Origin: Novosphingobium sp.
GTDB taxonomy: Bacteria; Pseudomonadota; Alphaproteobacteria; Sphingomonadales; Sphingomonadaceae
Assembly (NCBI RefSeq): GCF_030699305.1
Contig: NZ_JAUYNB010000010.1
Coordinates: 496,001-560,000 of the forward strand
DNA: 64,000 bases
Reading direction: 5' to 3'
This document shows, piece after piece, positions 43,402-51,985 of this stretch (position 1 is its first letter; each line of letters opens with the position of its first letter). Both the position numbers and the translations under genes were made by a program. The notes under the pieces were generated by a model. That model had not been told where the DNA came from and did no database searches. It saw only the letters and a program-made list of their open reading frames with translations.

Positions 43402-43826
43402 ATGAACGCCGCTGTTGCCGCGCCCGTTCTGGCTGGGCACCGGCTATGACGAGGCAATGACGGTCAGCAAGGACAACGCGACCTTCCTCAACGCCCCGCG
43501 CGCCGCCGTGTTCACCAACCAGCCCGGCAAAGCGTTCGCCCGGCAGATCACTGCCGAGCAGGGCGGGGAAAGCCCCAACCCGGTCAGTTCGCTGGTGGTC
43601 CCGACGCGAGCAAGGATCCCAGGCCGCTGCGGCTGACGCAGGACTGGTTCATGCCCAGGAACCTGCGCAGTTCCAAAGCCAGCGCAAGTTCGACGCCGCG
43701 CGCGCGCACCAGTGTCTGCATCTGGCGTGGCTGCAAAGCGTGGAACTGGCCGAAGAACCGAAGCGCGCGAAGAGCACGTTCGTGGGCGGGCTGAAAACTT
43801 TGCCGCTGCGTTTCACCGCAGAATAG
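43402..43826 (+). pseudogene. Decayed cytochrome P450 gene
   Basis: Pieces of one P450 appear in order in different frames: MNAAVAAPVLAGHRL (from 43402), FWLGTGYDEAMTVSKDNATF ... LNAPRAAVFTNQ ... GESPNPVSSLV (about 43424-43600), RLTQDWFMPRNLR (about 43630-43670), and the C-terminus SVELAEEPKRAK / STFVGGLKTLPLRF ending at TAG 43824. This matches the N-terminal A-B region and last strands of a roughly 400-residue P450. The I helix, ExxR and haem-Cys loop are gone, so it has frameshifts plus a large internal deletion. It cannot make an active enzyme. Confidence 0.85.
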
Positions 43827-43880
43827 GGCAGTGGGGGGCAAGGGCAGGTGCTCTTCCCCCGACTTCCTTCGCGAGTGACC

Positions 43881-45011
43881 ATGCAACTGCACAATTTCGA
43901 TGCCGCCGCGTTTCTGCGCGATGCCTGGCAACAGCGCCCGCTGCTGATCCGCAACCCGTGGAAGGCGTGGGCCAATCCGCTGGAGCCGGATGAACTGGCC
44001 GGGCTGGCCTGCACGGCGGAAGTCGAAGCGCGGCTGGTGGTGCGAAACGCGGACAGCTGGGCGCTGGAGCAGGGGCCGTTCGCGGAGGACCGCTTTGCCG
44101 CGTTGGGGGCTGCGCCGTGGACGCTGCTGGTGCAGGCGGTCGATCATCACGATCCCGCCGTCGCCGCGCTGATCGCGCCGTTCCGGTTCGTGCCGGACTG
44201 GCGGATCGACGATGTCATGGTCAGTTATGCCAGCGATGGCGGCGGGGTGGGGCCGCATTTCGATCAGTACGACGTGTTCCTGATCCAGGGGCTGGGCCGC
44301 CGCCGCTGGCAGGTGGGGGCGCGCTGCGATGCCGACAGCGCGCTGTTGCCGCATGACGATCTGCGGCTGCTGGCAGAGTTTCAGCCGACCGAGGAATGGG
44401 TGCTGGAACCCGGCGACATCCTCTATATCCCGCCCGGTTTCGCGCATGATGGCGTGGCGCTGGGCGATGATTGCATGACTTATTCGGTCGGCTTTCGCGC
44501 GCCCTCACGCGGCGAACTGATCGCGCACTGGTGCGAGGCGGTGCTGGATGAACTGGACGAGGATGATCGCTACGCCGACCCCGGCCTGACGCCGCAAGCC
44601 AACCCCGGCGAGATCACGCCCGCCGCGCTGGCCGGGCTGCACACGCTGATTACCGAGCGGCTGGGTGACCGGGCGGCGTTTGCCCGCTGGTTCGGCGAAT
44701 ACACCACCGCGCCGAAATATCCCGAAATTGACTGGACGCCGGATGAGCCGTTCACGGCGGACGAGGTGCGCGAGGCCTTGACCGAAGGCGCGGCGCTGGT
44801 GCGCAATCCCGCCAGTCGGTTCGCCTTCGTGCGCGGCGACGATGCGCTGTTCGTGGACGGCGAAGCGCTCGATTGCCCCGCCGCGCTGGCCGAGCGGCTG
44901 TGCGGGGCGGACCGGATCGACCCGGCGGCGGATCTGCTGACGGAGGATGCGCTGGACCTGATTACCGACCTGCTGGCGCAAGGCAGCCTGGGCTTCGCGG
45001 ACGAGGATTAG
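43881..45011 (+). CDS. JmjC/cupin 2-oxoglutarate oxygenase, ribosomal protein hydroxylase type (RoxA/YcfD-like)
   Basis: 376 residues. The cupin core has iron ligands His126 and Asp128 in [23 protein letters not shown] and His189 in PPGFAHDG; the DVFLIQ and [14 protein letters not shown] strands are diagnostic. A C-terminal winged-helix-like dimer region follows. YcfD hydroxylates an arginine of ribosomal protein uL16. ATG 43881 starts MQLHNFD, as family members do. The 3' end overlaps the convergent rluE-like gene by 4 bp. Confidence 0.9.
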   Translation: MQLHNFDAAAFLRDAWQQRPLLIRNPWKAWANPLEPDELAGLACTAEVEARLVVRNADSWALEQGPFAEDRFAALGAAPWTLLVQAVDHHDPAVAALIAPFRFVPDWRIDDVMVSYASDGGGVGPHFDQYDVFLIQGLGRRRWQVGARCDADSALLPHDDLRLLAEFQPTEEWVLEPGDILYIPPGFAHDGVALGDDCMTYSVGFRAPSRGELIAHWCEAVLDELDEDDRYADPGLTPQANPGEITPAALAGLHTLITERLGDRAAFARWFGEYTTAPKYPEIDWTPDEPFTADEVREALTEGAALVRNPASRFAFVRGDDALFVDGEALDCPAALAERLCGADRIDPAADLLTEDALDLITDLLAQGSLGFADED

Positions 45012-45559
45012 GCCGCAACCTCGCGCCATTCGCCCGGCGCGATGCCGTCCAGCGTCCAGTCGCCGATGGCCCAGCGGACCAGTCGCAGCGTCGGAAACCC
45101 GGCGGCGGCGGTCATCCGGCGGACCTGGCGGTTGCGGCCTTCGCGGATGGTCAGGCTGATCCAGCTGTCGGGCACGCTCTTGCGGAACCGTACCGGCGGA
45201 TCGCGCGGCCAGATGGTGGGGGCGGCGATCCGCTCCACCGCTGCGGGCAAGGTCATCCCGTCGTTCAGCCGCACCCCGCGCCGCAGTTGTTCCAGCGCGG
45301 CCTCGTCCGGATCGCCTTCAACTTGCACCAGATACGTCTTGGGCAGCTTGAACCGGGGATCGGCAATCCGGGCCTGCAACCGGCCATCATCGGTCAGCAG
45401 CAACAGCCCTTCGCTGTCGCGGTCCAGCCGTCCGGCGGGATAGACGCCGGGCACCGCGATATGGTCCGACAGCGTGGCGCGAGGGCCGCCAGCCGTGCCG
45501 CTATCGGTGAACTGCGACAGCACATTGAACGGTTTGTTGAACAGGATCAGGCGCGCCAT
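45008..45559 (-). CDS. rluE: rRNA pseudouridine synthase, RluE type
   Basis: 183 residues with the RsuA/RluB/E/F catalytic core but no N-terminal S4 domain, as in RluE. The motif [20 protein letters not shown] holds the catalytic Asp; [12 protein letters not shown] and [14 protein letters not shown] are the other family blocks. RluE makes the pseudouridine at 2457 of 23S rRNA in E. coli. Convergent with the JmjC gene; stop codons overlap by 4 bp. Confidence 0.9.
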   Translation of the reverse strand: MARLILFNKPFNVLSQFTDSGTAGGPRATLSDHIAVPGVYPAGRLDRDSEGLLLLTDDGRLQARIADPRFKLPKTYLVQVEGDPDEAALEQLRRGVRLNDGMTLPAAVERIAAPTIWPRDPPVRFRKSVPDSWISLTIREGRNRQVRRMTAAAGFPTLRLVRWAIGDWTLDGIAPGEWREVAA

Positions 45560-45625
45560 GGGCCTGCTTAACGGCCCCGCCGCCGGATTGCCACTGGCCG
45601 GAAGGCCAAACGATCGCCCGGCGGG

Positions 45626-46198
45626 TTATTCCGCTTGCTCGCGCGCCCAGTCACGGCACCAGTTGAGCGCGCCGATCGCGTCGGCGGCTTCGGCGTGCAG
45701 GGTGTCGTCGGCCAGCGGCCCAAGCCGGGTCTGGGCGCGCAGGGCGTCGGCATATTCGCGGTCCAGCAGGGCGCTGTAGCCTGCGAGATCAAGCGTTCCG
45801 CCGCAAAAATCCTCGAACGCGGCCTCAAGCCGGGCTTCGACTGCGCGGTAGTACCCGGCGGTGATGAGTTCGGCGTCGGCCTCGTGCTGTTCCAGTTCGC
45901 TGACGCTGACCAGCTTGCGCATCCGTTCGCGCGGTGGGTCATTGGCCTGCGCGGGTTCGCGCGCTGCGGCCGGTTCCGGCGCAGCGGCGCGGCCAAAGCC
46001 GGGTTCGGCGGCGGGTGCGGCCACTGGCTGCGGCGCGGCCGGCTGGTGCGCGGTGCGGGCGACCGGCCCGTGCCACTGGATCGGCCCGACTGCGATCAGC
46101 GGGCGTTGCTGGCGCACCATGGCGGCGGTCCTGACCATGATAAAGCCCAGCAACACTACCAATCCAAGCAGGACCAGGCCGAACAGATAGATTTGCAT
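45626..46198 (-). CDS. Single-pass membrane protein of unknown function, end of the Tad-like operon
   Basis: 190 residues. The N-terminal helix MQIYLFGLVLLGLVVLLGFIMV spans the membrane; an Ala/Pro-rich linker (about 45-90) follows, then an acidic helical domain (LEQHEADAELITAGYYRAVEARLEAAFEDF). I do not recognise a family. It begins 18 bp after the second TadE-like gene and in the same direction, so it probably belongs with the pseudopilins, perhaps as an assembly or anchoring factor. Confidence 0.75.
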   Translation of the reverse strand: MQIYLFGLVLLGLVVLLGFIMVRTAAMVRQQRPLIAVGPIQWHGPVARTAHQPAAPQPVAAPAAEPGFGRAAAPEPAAAREPAQANDPPRERMRKLVSVSELEQHEADAELITAGYYRAVEARLEAAFEDFCGGTLDLAGYSALLDREYADALRAQTRLGPLADDTLHAEAADAIGALNWCRDWAREQAE

Positions 46199-46216
46199 GA
46201 CAGTCAGTCCAGTGGA

Positions 46217-46909
46217 TCAGGTGCAGGCGGATTGACCGCCACCGCCCGTAATGCCGGGTTGATCGGGCCCGCGCAGATCGCGCACATCGCGCACCATGAA
46301 GGCGGCTTCCTGGCGGAACGTGACGTTCTGGACGAACATGTCGCCGAACACCCCGTCATAGTCGTATTCGACTTCGGCCAGCATCACCGCCGTTCCGGTG
46401 GGCGCGGTGATCTTTTTCTGGCCCTTGCCGATCGGCGGCAGATCCCCGCCGTTGCGCCCGTTGTTGGTGCGGTCATCACCATAGGCCGAACGGCCATTGC
46501 CGCGGCCGGTGCAGCGCTGCCAGTGAATGAACGGCTTGCCGCTCACCGGATCGCGTTCGACGCTGGACAGGATGATCCGGCCGCGATCGGCGAACCGGAA
46601 CCGCCTGCCCTGCTGGGCTGCGCCGACCATCACCGAATCGACGTCACTTTCAGTCAGGGTCGGGGCCACGACGTTGTTGTTGGTCTGTTGCAGGCGCGAA
46701 GCGTTGTCGGCCACGGCGGTCGCCATCTGGCTGACCTGCATGTCAATCACGGCCATGTTGGCCAGTTCCACGCCATACATCCCCATCGTGGTCAGGATCG
46801 GCAGGACCAGCGCGAACTCGATGGTCGAGGAGCCGGTTGCGGACCGGCGCAGGCGGCGCAGCAGCGCCATCAGGCGCGAGGGTTGGGTGATCGGGGCGGG
46901 TCTGGTCAT
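46217..46909 (-). CDS. TadE-like pseudopilin (2)
   Basis: 230 residues. The TadE/TadF N-terminus is clear: a basic leader (LLRRLRRSATGS) then STIEFALVLPILTTMGMYGVELANM, with Glu at +5 of the hydrophobic helix as in pilins. The rest is a Gly/Asn-rich exposed domain with two Cys. The ATG at 46909 overlaps the stop of the preceding gene (ATGA). It would be processed by a prepilin peptidase such as TadV; none lies in the window. Confidence 0.87.
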   Translation of the reverse strand: MTRPAPITQPSRLMALLRRLRRSATGSSTIEFALVLPILTTMGMYGVELANMAVIDMQVSQMATAVADNASRLQQTNNNVVAPTLTESDVDSVMVGAAQQGRRFRFADRGRIILSSVERDPVSGKPFIHWQRCTGRGNGRSAYGDDRTNNGRNGGDLPPIGKGQKKITAPTGTAVMLAEVEYDYDGVFGDMFVQNVTFRQEAAFMVRDVRDLRGPDQPGITGGGGQSACT

Positions 46910-47523
46910 GAGCATGTCCCGGCGGTCGTGCCGTATTCCTGCTGGTCGGCGAATGGCTGGTTCTTTCTCACCGCGCTGCCGGTCACGCTGCGCGTATTCC
47001 ACTTTTCGGGCAGGAACGGGACCTTGAACACGGGTTCATAGCTGGCGGTCACCGAATAGACGACCACGTCGTTGGCCCCGCCGTTGCCGGACACGCCGAT
47101 GTCCTCGTCCCAGTCACCGTTGCCGTTTTCATCGACATAGGCTTCGTTGTTGTCACACGTGCCGTTGTTGTTGCCATCGTTCCAGCGTTCCGGGCGGCCG
47201 ATATCGGCAAAGTCGTAATAGCTGGTGCGCTGGCTGGTATAGGTTGCGCGCGGAAAAATCGGATCGACGATCTGCTTGACCATCGCGTCCGAGGCGGTGG
47301 TATTCCCGAGCTCCAGGGCGGAATCGCGCGCCGCCTTCTGCACGGCACCGTTCAGTACGGCGTTGCCATAGGCCATCTGGCCAACATCCATGATCCCGAT
47401 CAGCAGGGTCAGGAAAACCGGGGCGATCAGGGCGAACTCGGTCGCACTGACGCCGCGATTGTCGGCGCACAATGCAGCCCCAAACCCGGTCCAGGCCTTG
47501 GCTTTGCGCAGCCGGGCGATCAT
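46906..47523 (-). CDS. TadE-like pseudopilin (1) with EF-hand-like loops
   Basis: 205 residues. Leader, then GVSATEFALIAPVFLTLLIGIMDVGQMAYGN, the TadE hydrophobic helix with Glu at +5. In the exposed part, residues 116-127 (DGNNNGTCDNNE) fit an EF-hand loop exactly and 131-141 (DENGNGDWDED) a second, less complete one, suggesting calcium binding. The start overlaps the stop of the VWA gene upstream (ATGA). The product would form part of a Flp/Tad-type surface structure. Confidence 0.88.
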   Translation of the reverse strand: MIARLRKAKAWTGFGAALCADNRGVSATEFALIAPVFLTLLIGIMDVGQMAYGNAVLNGAVQKAARDSALELGNTTASDAMVKQIVDPIFPRATYTSQRTSYYDFADIGRPERWNDGNNNGTCDNNEAYVDENGNGDWDEDIGVSGNGGANDVVVYSVTASYEPVFKVPFLPEKWNTRSVTGSAVRKNQPFADQQEYGTTAGTCS

Positions 47524-49442
47524 TGCAGCACCCGCAATTCGCCGACCTGCTTGGCGATTTCCTGGAACGCCGCGTTCAGCTGCGTCGCGTTGCTGGCCGT
47601 GAAGGCGCTGTTGCCCGATGCGCAGTATGACAGATCGGACGTCAGGCCGGTGGTGAAGGCAATCGCCCAGATCCGGATCCCCTTGGCCTTGACCGCATCG
47701 CAGATTGCCCGGAACCGTGACAGGTGCCGCGCGTCGGTCTGGCTGGTGCTGCCGTCATCACTGATCCGGCGATCCAGGCTTTCGATGCCATAGGCGTGGT
47801 AGATCGAGCTGGAGCTTTCCTGCGCGCCATCGGTCATGAAAATGATGTGGCGCTGCACCGCGCCGCCATTGCTGGGGTCTTCCTTGACCAGATCGCCAAA
47901 GATCCCGTCCGGTGAGGTCAGGCGCGCGCCCCACAGCATCCCGATGCTGAGATAGGTATTGCCCTGCGCGGTCAGCGAATCGGCATAGGCGTTGAACGGG
48001 CTTTGCTCCATCTCCTGCAACAACTGTGCCCGCGGGACGCAGCTGGAACTGGCCTTGCTACCCGAAGTGGCGGCGGCCAGCGTGCTGCGGCGATAGGCCA
48101 CTTCGCGCCACAGCGGCGCCCATTTCGTGGCTGCATCCGCGGTCGGCGCGGAATCGATATCCAGATCGAACGCGTCGGCAGGGCTCATGCCGGTCAGGCC
48201 GTTGAAGCTGAAAGTCGAATCCGACACCGTCTGGCGTTCTTCGATGCACCCATCCCAGGTGCTGGATTCGTCAGTCCCGTTGGAACCGGTGCGGGTGGTG
48301 ACCGATGCGCCCGTCTTGAACAGGCTGACGTCATAGATGACCGGGCGATAGTCGAACCGGGCAAACTCCGTCCGCGTGCGGGTTTCCGTGATCGGATCGC
48401 TGGTGGCATACTGATGGGTGTAGAAAATCCGATTGGAATCGTAATACCAGGCCCGATAACGGCTGCTCGACCGGGCACAGTAATACGTTCGCATCCGTTG
48501 CGGCTGCTCGGTGGTGGTTGTGACAATCTGCTTGCCTGCACCGTTGATGGTCGTTCCGGCGTAAGTGCTGGGCGCGCCGTTATTGGTCCAGGTCGTGTTC
48601 GCTGGCAGCGCATTGTTGCAATTGCTGAGCGAGGTATAATTGGTTGAATTATACCGGACCGAGCTGCTTTCGGTCACGTCGCTGTAATCGGTTTCGCTGG
48701 TCAGGATCGGGTCTTGCCAGCCGGTGCGGACCTGTTCGGTGATCGTGTTGAACACCGGATCGCGCGATTGGATGGTCCACTGATCGGTGATGTAGTCGGG
48801 ATCCTTGTCCATCAGCATCTGGCCGACGTTGACGGTCGTGCTGAACGGCACAAAGGCATAGCGGATGCGTGCGTTGCTGCCCTCGGTTGCGGTGGCGACC
48901 GTCGTGTAGAAGTTCTTCATCGCCGCTTGCAGCGCGGTGAGACGCGTGCCGCCGCCCGACAGGGATGTGCCCATCGAACCGGTTACGTCCAGCACCATCG
49001 TAACGTCGCTGTTGCCGACCCCCATGGTTGAGGAGCAACTGACCGCCAGTTCCATCGACTGCTTGCCGAAAATCTGCATCAGCAGCATCGGCAGTTCGGT
49101 CGCGGCGGAGGCGGTGATGGCGTTGCCCGAGTTATCGCCTTCGGGCACGAAACTCGTGTTTTGCGTGCCGTGGATTTCTTCGTCGAAGTTGATCGCGAAA
49201 TAATCCTCGGCCTGCTGCTTGGCCTGATCGGTAAAGCCGGAGTTCGTCACGGCCCGGCGGCCAGCCAGCACGCCTGCGTCGCACGCGCTCTGCAACCGGT
49301 TCTGGATCTGATAGGCGCGGCTCATGTCCACCGCGCCGCCCACCAGCGCCGCCATCACCAGCACACCCGACGCCGCCATCGGCAGAATATTGCCGCGTTC
49401 ATCACGCCATAAGGCGTCCAGGAAGGGGCGGCGGTGCGACAT
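47520..49442 (-). CDS. TadG-like pilus protein with VWA domain
   Basis: 640 residues. A TadG/Flp N-terminal segment has DERGNILPMAASGVLVMAALVGGAVDMSRAYQIQNRLQSACDAGVLAGRR, a single hydrophobic helix. A large von Willebrand A domain follows with the metal site DVTGSMG starting at Asp152 and a long insertion of Thr/Ser-rich strands; IIFMTDGAQE is a later VWA element. It is secreted or membrane-anchored and probably links the pilus to surfaces. It is the first of four co-directional genes joined by ATGA overlaps or short gaps. Confidence 0.88.
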   Translation of the reverse strand: MSHRRPFLDALWRDERGNILPMAASGVLVMAALVGGAVDMSRAYQIQNRLQSACDAGVLAGRRAVTNSGFTDQAKQQAEDYFAINFDEEIHGTQNTSFVPEGDNSGNAITASAATELPMLLMQIFGKQSMELAVSCSSTMGVGNSDVTMVLDVTGSMGTSLSGGGTRLTALQAAMKNFYTTVATATEGSNARIRYAFVPFSTTVNVGQMLMDKDPDYITDQWTIQSRDPVFNTITEQVRTGWQDPILTSETDYSDVTESSSVRYNSTNYTSLSNCNNALPANTTWTNNGAPSTYAGTTINGAGKQIVTTTTEQPQRMRTYYCARSSSRYRAWYYDSNRIFYTHQYATSDPITETRTRTEFARFDYRPVIYDVSLFKTGASVTTRTGSNGTDESSTWDGCIEERQTVSDSTFSFNGLTGMSPADAFDLDIDSAPTADAATKWAPLWREVAYRRSTLAAATSGSKASSSCVPRAQLLQEMEQSPFNAYADSLTAQGNTYLSIGMLWGARLTSPDGIFGDLVKEDPSNGGAVQRHIIFMTDGAQESSSSIYHAYGIESLDRRISDDGSTSQTDARHLSRFRAICDAVKAKGIRIWAIAFTTGLTSDLSYCASGNSAFTASNATQLNAAFQEIAKQVGELRVLQ

Positions 49443-49552
49443 GGCGGGGCGGCGGATGCTCTTGTGGCGGCAGATTGGTCCCTGTTATGCCGTGGAAGTT
49501 AAGATTTTCTCAAACGTGCCCAGCCATTTACCGGCCAGCCCCGCGGCCGCGT

Positions 49553-50440
49553 TCAACTTTCGGCCAGCATCCGCTGCATCATCGCGCGCACTTCGTCGGC
49601 CATGTCGGGGCGTTGCAGCGCGATCGCCAGAGTCGCTTCGACAAACCCGGTCTTGTTGCCGCAGTCATAGCGTTTGCCCGCGAACGTCACCGCGTGGAAC
49701 GGCTGGGTGCCGATCATCCGCGCCATCGCGTCGGTCAGCTGGATTTCGCCGCCAGCGCCCTTTTCCTGTCCTTCCAGCACCCGCATCACTTCGGGTTGCA
49801 GGATGTAGCGGCCGGAAATGATCAGGTTGCTGGGCGCGTCCTCACGCCGGGGCTTTTCGACCAGGCCCTTCACTTCGGTCAACGCGCCGTTGCGAATGCC
49901 CGGCGCGATCACGCCATAGCTCGACACTTCGTCTTCGGGCACTTCCAGCACCGAAATCACGTTGCCGCCGACTTCGTTATAGGCATCGACCATCTGCTTC
50001 ATGCAGCCGGGCTGGCCGATCATCAGTTCATCCGGGAGGAAAATTGCAAACGGTTCATCCCCCACGATCGCGCGGGCGCACCAGATCGCGTGGCCCAGCC
50101 CCAGCGGCACCTGCTGACGCACGGTCACCAGATTGCCCGGCTGGATGCGGGTCGGCTCCAGAACGTCGAGCGATTTCGACCGTTCGGTCATCGTCGCTTC
50201 CAGTTCGAACGCATGGTCGAAATGTTCGACGATGGCGGTCTTGCCCCGGCCGGTGACGAAAATCAGCTGCTCGATCCCGGCTTCGCGTGCTTCGTCCACC
50301 GCATACTGGATCAGCGGACGGTCGATCACCGGCAGCATTTCCTTGGGGATGGCCTTGGTGGCGGGCAGGAACCGGGTGCCCATCCCGGCCACGGGGAAGA
50401 CCGCTTTGCGGATTGGCTTGCGGGAAGTCGTGTTGGTCAT
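49553..50440 (-). CDS. galU: UTP-glucose-1-phosphate uridylyltransferase
   Basis: 295 residues from ATG 50440 (MTNTTSRKPIRKAVFPVAGMGTRFLPATKAIPKEMLPV). The nucleotide loop is GMGTRFLPATK, VTGRGKTAIVEHFD and GLGHAIWCAR are the other conserved blocks, and the C-terminus has GGEIQLTDAMARM and GKRYDCGNKTGFVEA. It makes UDP-glucose, which feeds polysaccharide synthesis, consistent with the EPS cluster 10 kb away. The gene is divergent from murA. The longer frame to 50713 overlaps murA and is unlikely. Confidence 0.96.
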   Translation of the reverse strand: MTNTTSRKPIRKAVFPVAGMGTRFLPATKAIPKEMLPVIDRPLIQYAVDEAREAGIEQLIFVTGRGKTAIVEHFDHAFELEATMTERSKSLDVLEPTRIQPGNLVTVRQQVPLGLGHAIWCARAIVGDEPFAIFLPDELMIGQPGCMKQMVDAYNEVGGNVISVLEVPEDEVSSYGVIAPGIRNGALTEVKGLVEKPRREDAPSNLIISGRYILQPEVMRVLEGQEKGAGGEIQLTDAMARMIGTQPFHAVTFAGKRYDCGNKTGFVEATLAIALQRPDMADEVRAMMQRMLAES

Positions 50441-50459
50441 GCGGCGAAAACTACCCTGT

Positions 50460-50508
50460 CCCTGTTGCAGTGATGTTAAAGCCGGTCCGATGTTGCATTG
50501 CAACAGGG
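50460..50508. promoter_or_regulatory. TGTTGCA palindrome cluster between galU and murA
   Basis: TGTTGCA-T-TGCAACA (50491-50505) is a perfect 15-bp palindrome, and a further TGTTGCA lies at 50463-50469, so that CCCTGTTGCA (50460-50469) and TGCAACAGGG (50499-50508) can pair as 10-bp arms. It sits in the 145-bp divergent promoter region. The cognate regulator is unknown. Confidence 0.45.
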
Positions 50509-50585
50509 CGCGGCAGAATGATGGAAGCTGTGCATAGGGTTGCACAATGCTTGCCGCTTGTAGAAATCCGGCTAAATCGCAAACT

Positions 50586-51869
50586 ATGGACAAGATTATC
50601 ATTGCGGGCGGCAAGCGCCTGTCGGGCTCGATTCCGATTTCCGGCGCAAAGAATGCAGCGCTGACCCTGTTGCCGTGCGCACTGCTGACGGATGAGCCGC
50701 TGACCCTGCGCAACCTGCCGCGGCTGGCGGATATCGACGGGTTTCAGCACCTGATGAACCAGTTCGGCGTGAGCACGACGATTGCCGGTTCGCGCCCCGA
50801 AGATTTTGGCCGGGTGATGACGCTGGCGGCCACCCGGATCACATCCTCGGTCGCGCCCTATGAACTGGTGCGCAAGATGCGCGCCTCGATCCTCGTGCTC
50901 GGCCCGATGCTGGCGCGAATGGGAGAGGCGACCGTGTCGCTGCCCGGCGGCTGCGCCATCGGCAACCGCCCGATCGACCTGCACCTCAAAGCGCTGGAAG
51001 CGCTGGGCGCGCAGATTGAAATGGCGGCGGGTTACGTCCGGGCGATTGCCCCCGATGGCGGGCTGCCCGGCGGGCGTTACAGCTTTCCGGTGGTGTCCGT
51101 GGGCGCGACCGAGAACGCGCTGATGGCGGCCGTGCTGTGCACCGGCAAATCCACGCTCCACAACGCCGCGCGCGAACCGGAAATCGTTGATCTGTGCAAC
51201 CTGTTGGTGGCGATGGGCGCGCAGATCGAGGGGATCGGCACCTCCGACGTCACGATTCACGGCGTTCCCCGCCTGCATGGCGCGACCTATCGCGTGATGT
51301 CCGACCGGATCGAGGCGGGCAGTTATGCCTGCGCGGCTGCGATCACCGGGGGCGATGTGTTCCTGCAGCACGCCGTGATCGAGGAAATGGACGCCACCGT
51401 GCAGGCGCTGCGCGATGCGGGCGTCCATGTCGAACCGCGTGCCGGGGGCATTTATGTCGCGGCGGACGGCCCGCTCAAGGCGGTCACGCTCAGCACCGCG
51501 CCCTATCCCGGCTTTGCCACCGACATGCAGGCGCAGCTGATGGCGATGCTGTGCCTGGCGCGGGGGTCCAGCGTGCTGACCGAAACGATCTTCGAAAACC
51601 GCTATATGCACGTGCCCGAACTCAACCGCATGGGCGCGCATATCGAGACCAAGGGTCGGACCGCGATTGTCCACGGCGTGGAAAAGCTGACCGGCGCCGA
51701 AGTCATGGCGACCGACCTGCGCGCCTCGATGAGCCTGGTGATCGCGGGGCTGGCGGCAGAGGGGGAAACCCAGGTCCACCGGCTCTATCACCTTGATCGC
51801 GGGTATGAGCGGCTTGAGGAAAAGCTGGCGCTGGTCGGTGCCCAGATTGAGCGCGTCGGCGGGGATTGA
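50586..51869 (+). CDS. murA: UDP-N-acetylglucosamine 1-carboxyvinyltransferase
   Basis: 427 residues. Lys22 in SGAKNAAL and the PEP-attacking cysteine Cys123 in [15 protein letters not shown] (Cys115 in E. coli) are present, so fosfomycin sensitivity is expected at this enzyme. FATDMQAQ and [15 protein letters not shown] follow. It performs the first committed step of peptidoglycan synthesis in the cytoplasm. ATG 50586 ([14 protein letters not shown]) is the family start; 50547 would add 13 residues without support. Confidence 0.97.
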   Translation: MDKIIIAGGKRLSGSIPISGAKNAALTLLPCALLTDEPLTLRNLPRLADIDGFQHLMNQFGVSTTIAGSRPEDFGRVMTLAATRITSSVAPYELVRKMRASILVLGPMLARMGEATVSLPGGCAIGNRPIDLHLKALEALGAQIEMAAGYVRAIAPDGGLPGGRYSFPVVSVGATENALMAAVLCTGKSTLHNAAREPEIVDLCNLLVAMGAQIEGIGTSDVTIHGVPRLHGATYRVMSDRIEAGSYACAAAITGGDVFLQHAVIEEMDATVQALRDAGVHVEPRAGGIYVAADGPLKAVTLSTAPYPGFATDMQAQLMAMLCLARGSSVLTETIFENRYMHVPELNRMGAHIETKGRTAIVHGVEKLTGAEVMATDLRASMSLVIAGLAAEGETQVHRLYHLDRGYERLEEKLALVGAQIERVGGD

Positions 51870-51985
51870 TCCGCGCTTTGGAGCGTTTTATTGGTGTGTA
51901 AGTGCCGGGGTAAAGCAACCTCCCGGACAGGCGGTGTCCGCCCAAGCGTTGCCTTGATCACCCACCTTTGGGAGGGCGAAAAGGC

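Noticed and set aside
43584..44447. 287-codon minus-strand frame spanning the P450 relic and the JmjC gene
   Set aside because: The plus strand carries ordered P450 fragments and an intact JmjC protein; the minus frame shows no family pattern.
51899..51985. Possible structured leader (riboswitch) before chrA
   Set aside because: Short hairpins such as GGACA-N5-TGTCC can be drawn, but nothing matches a riboswitch class I can name.
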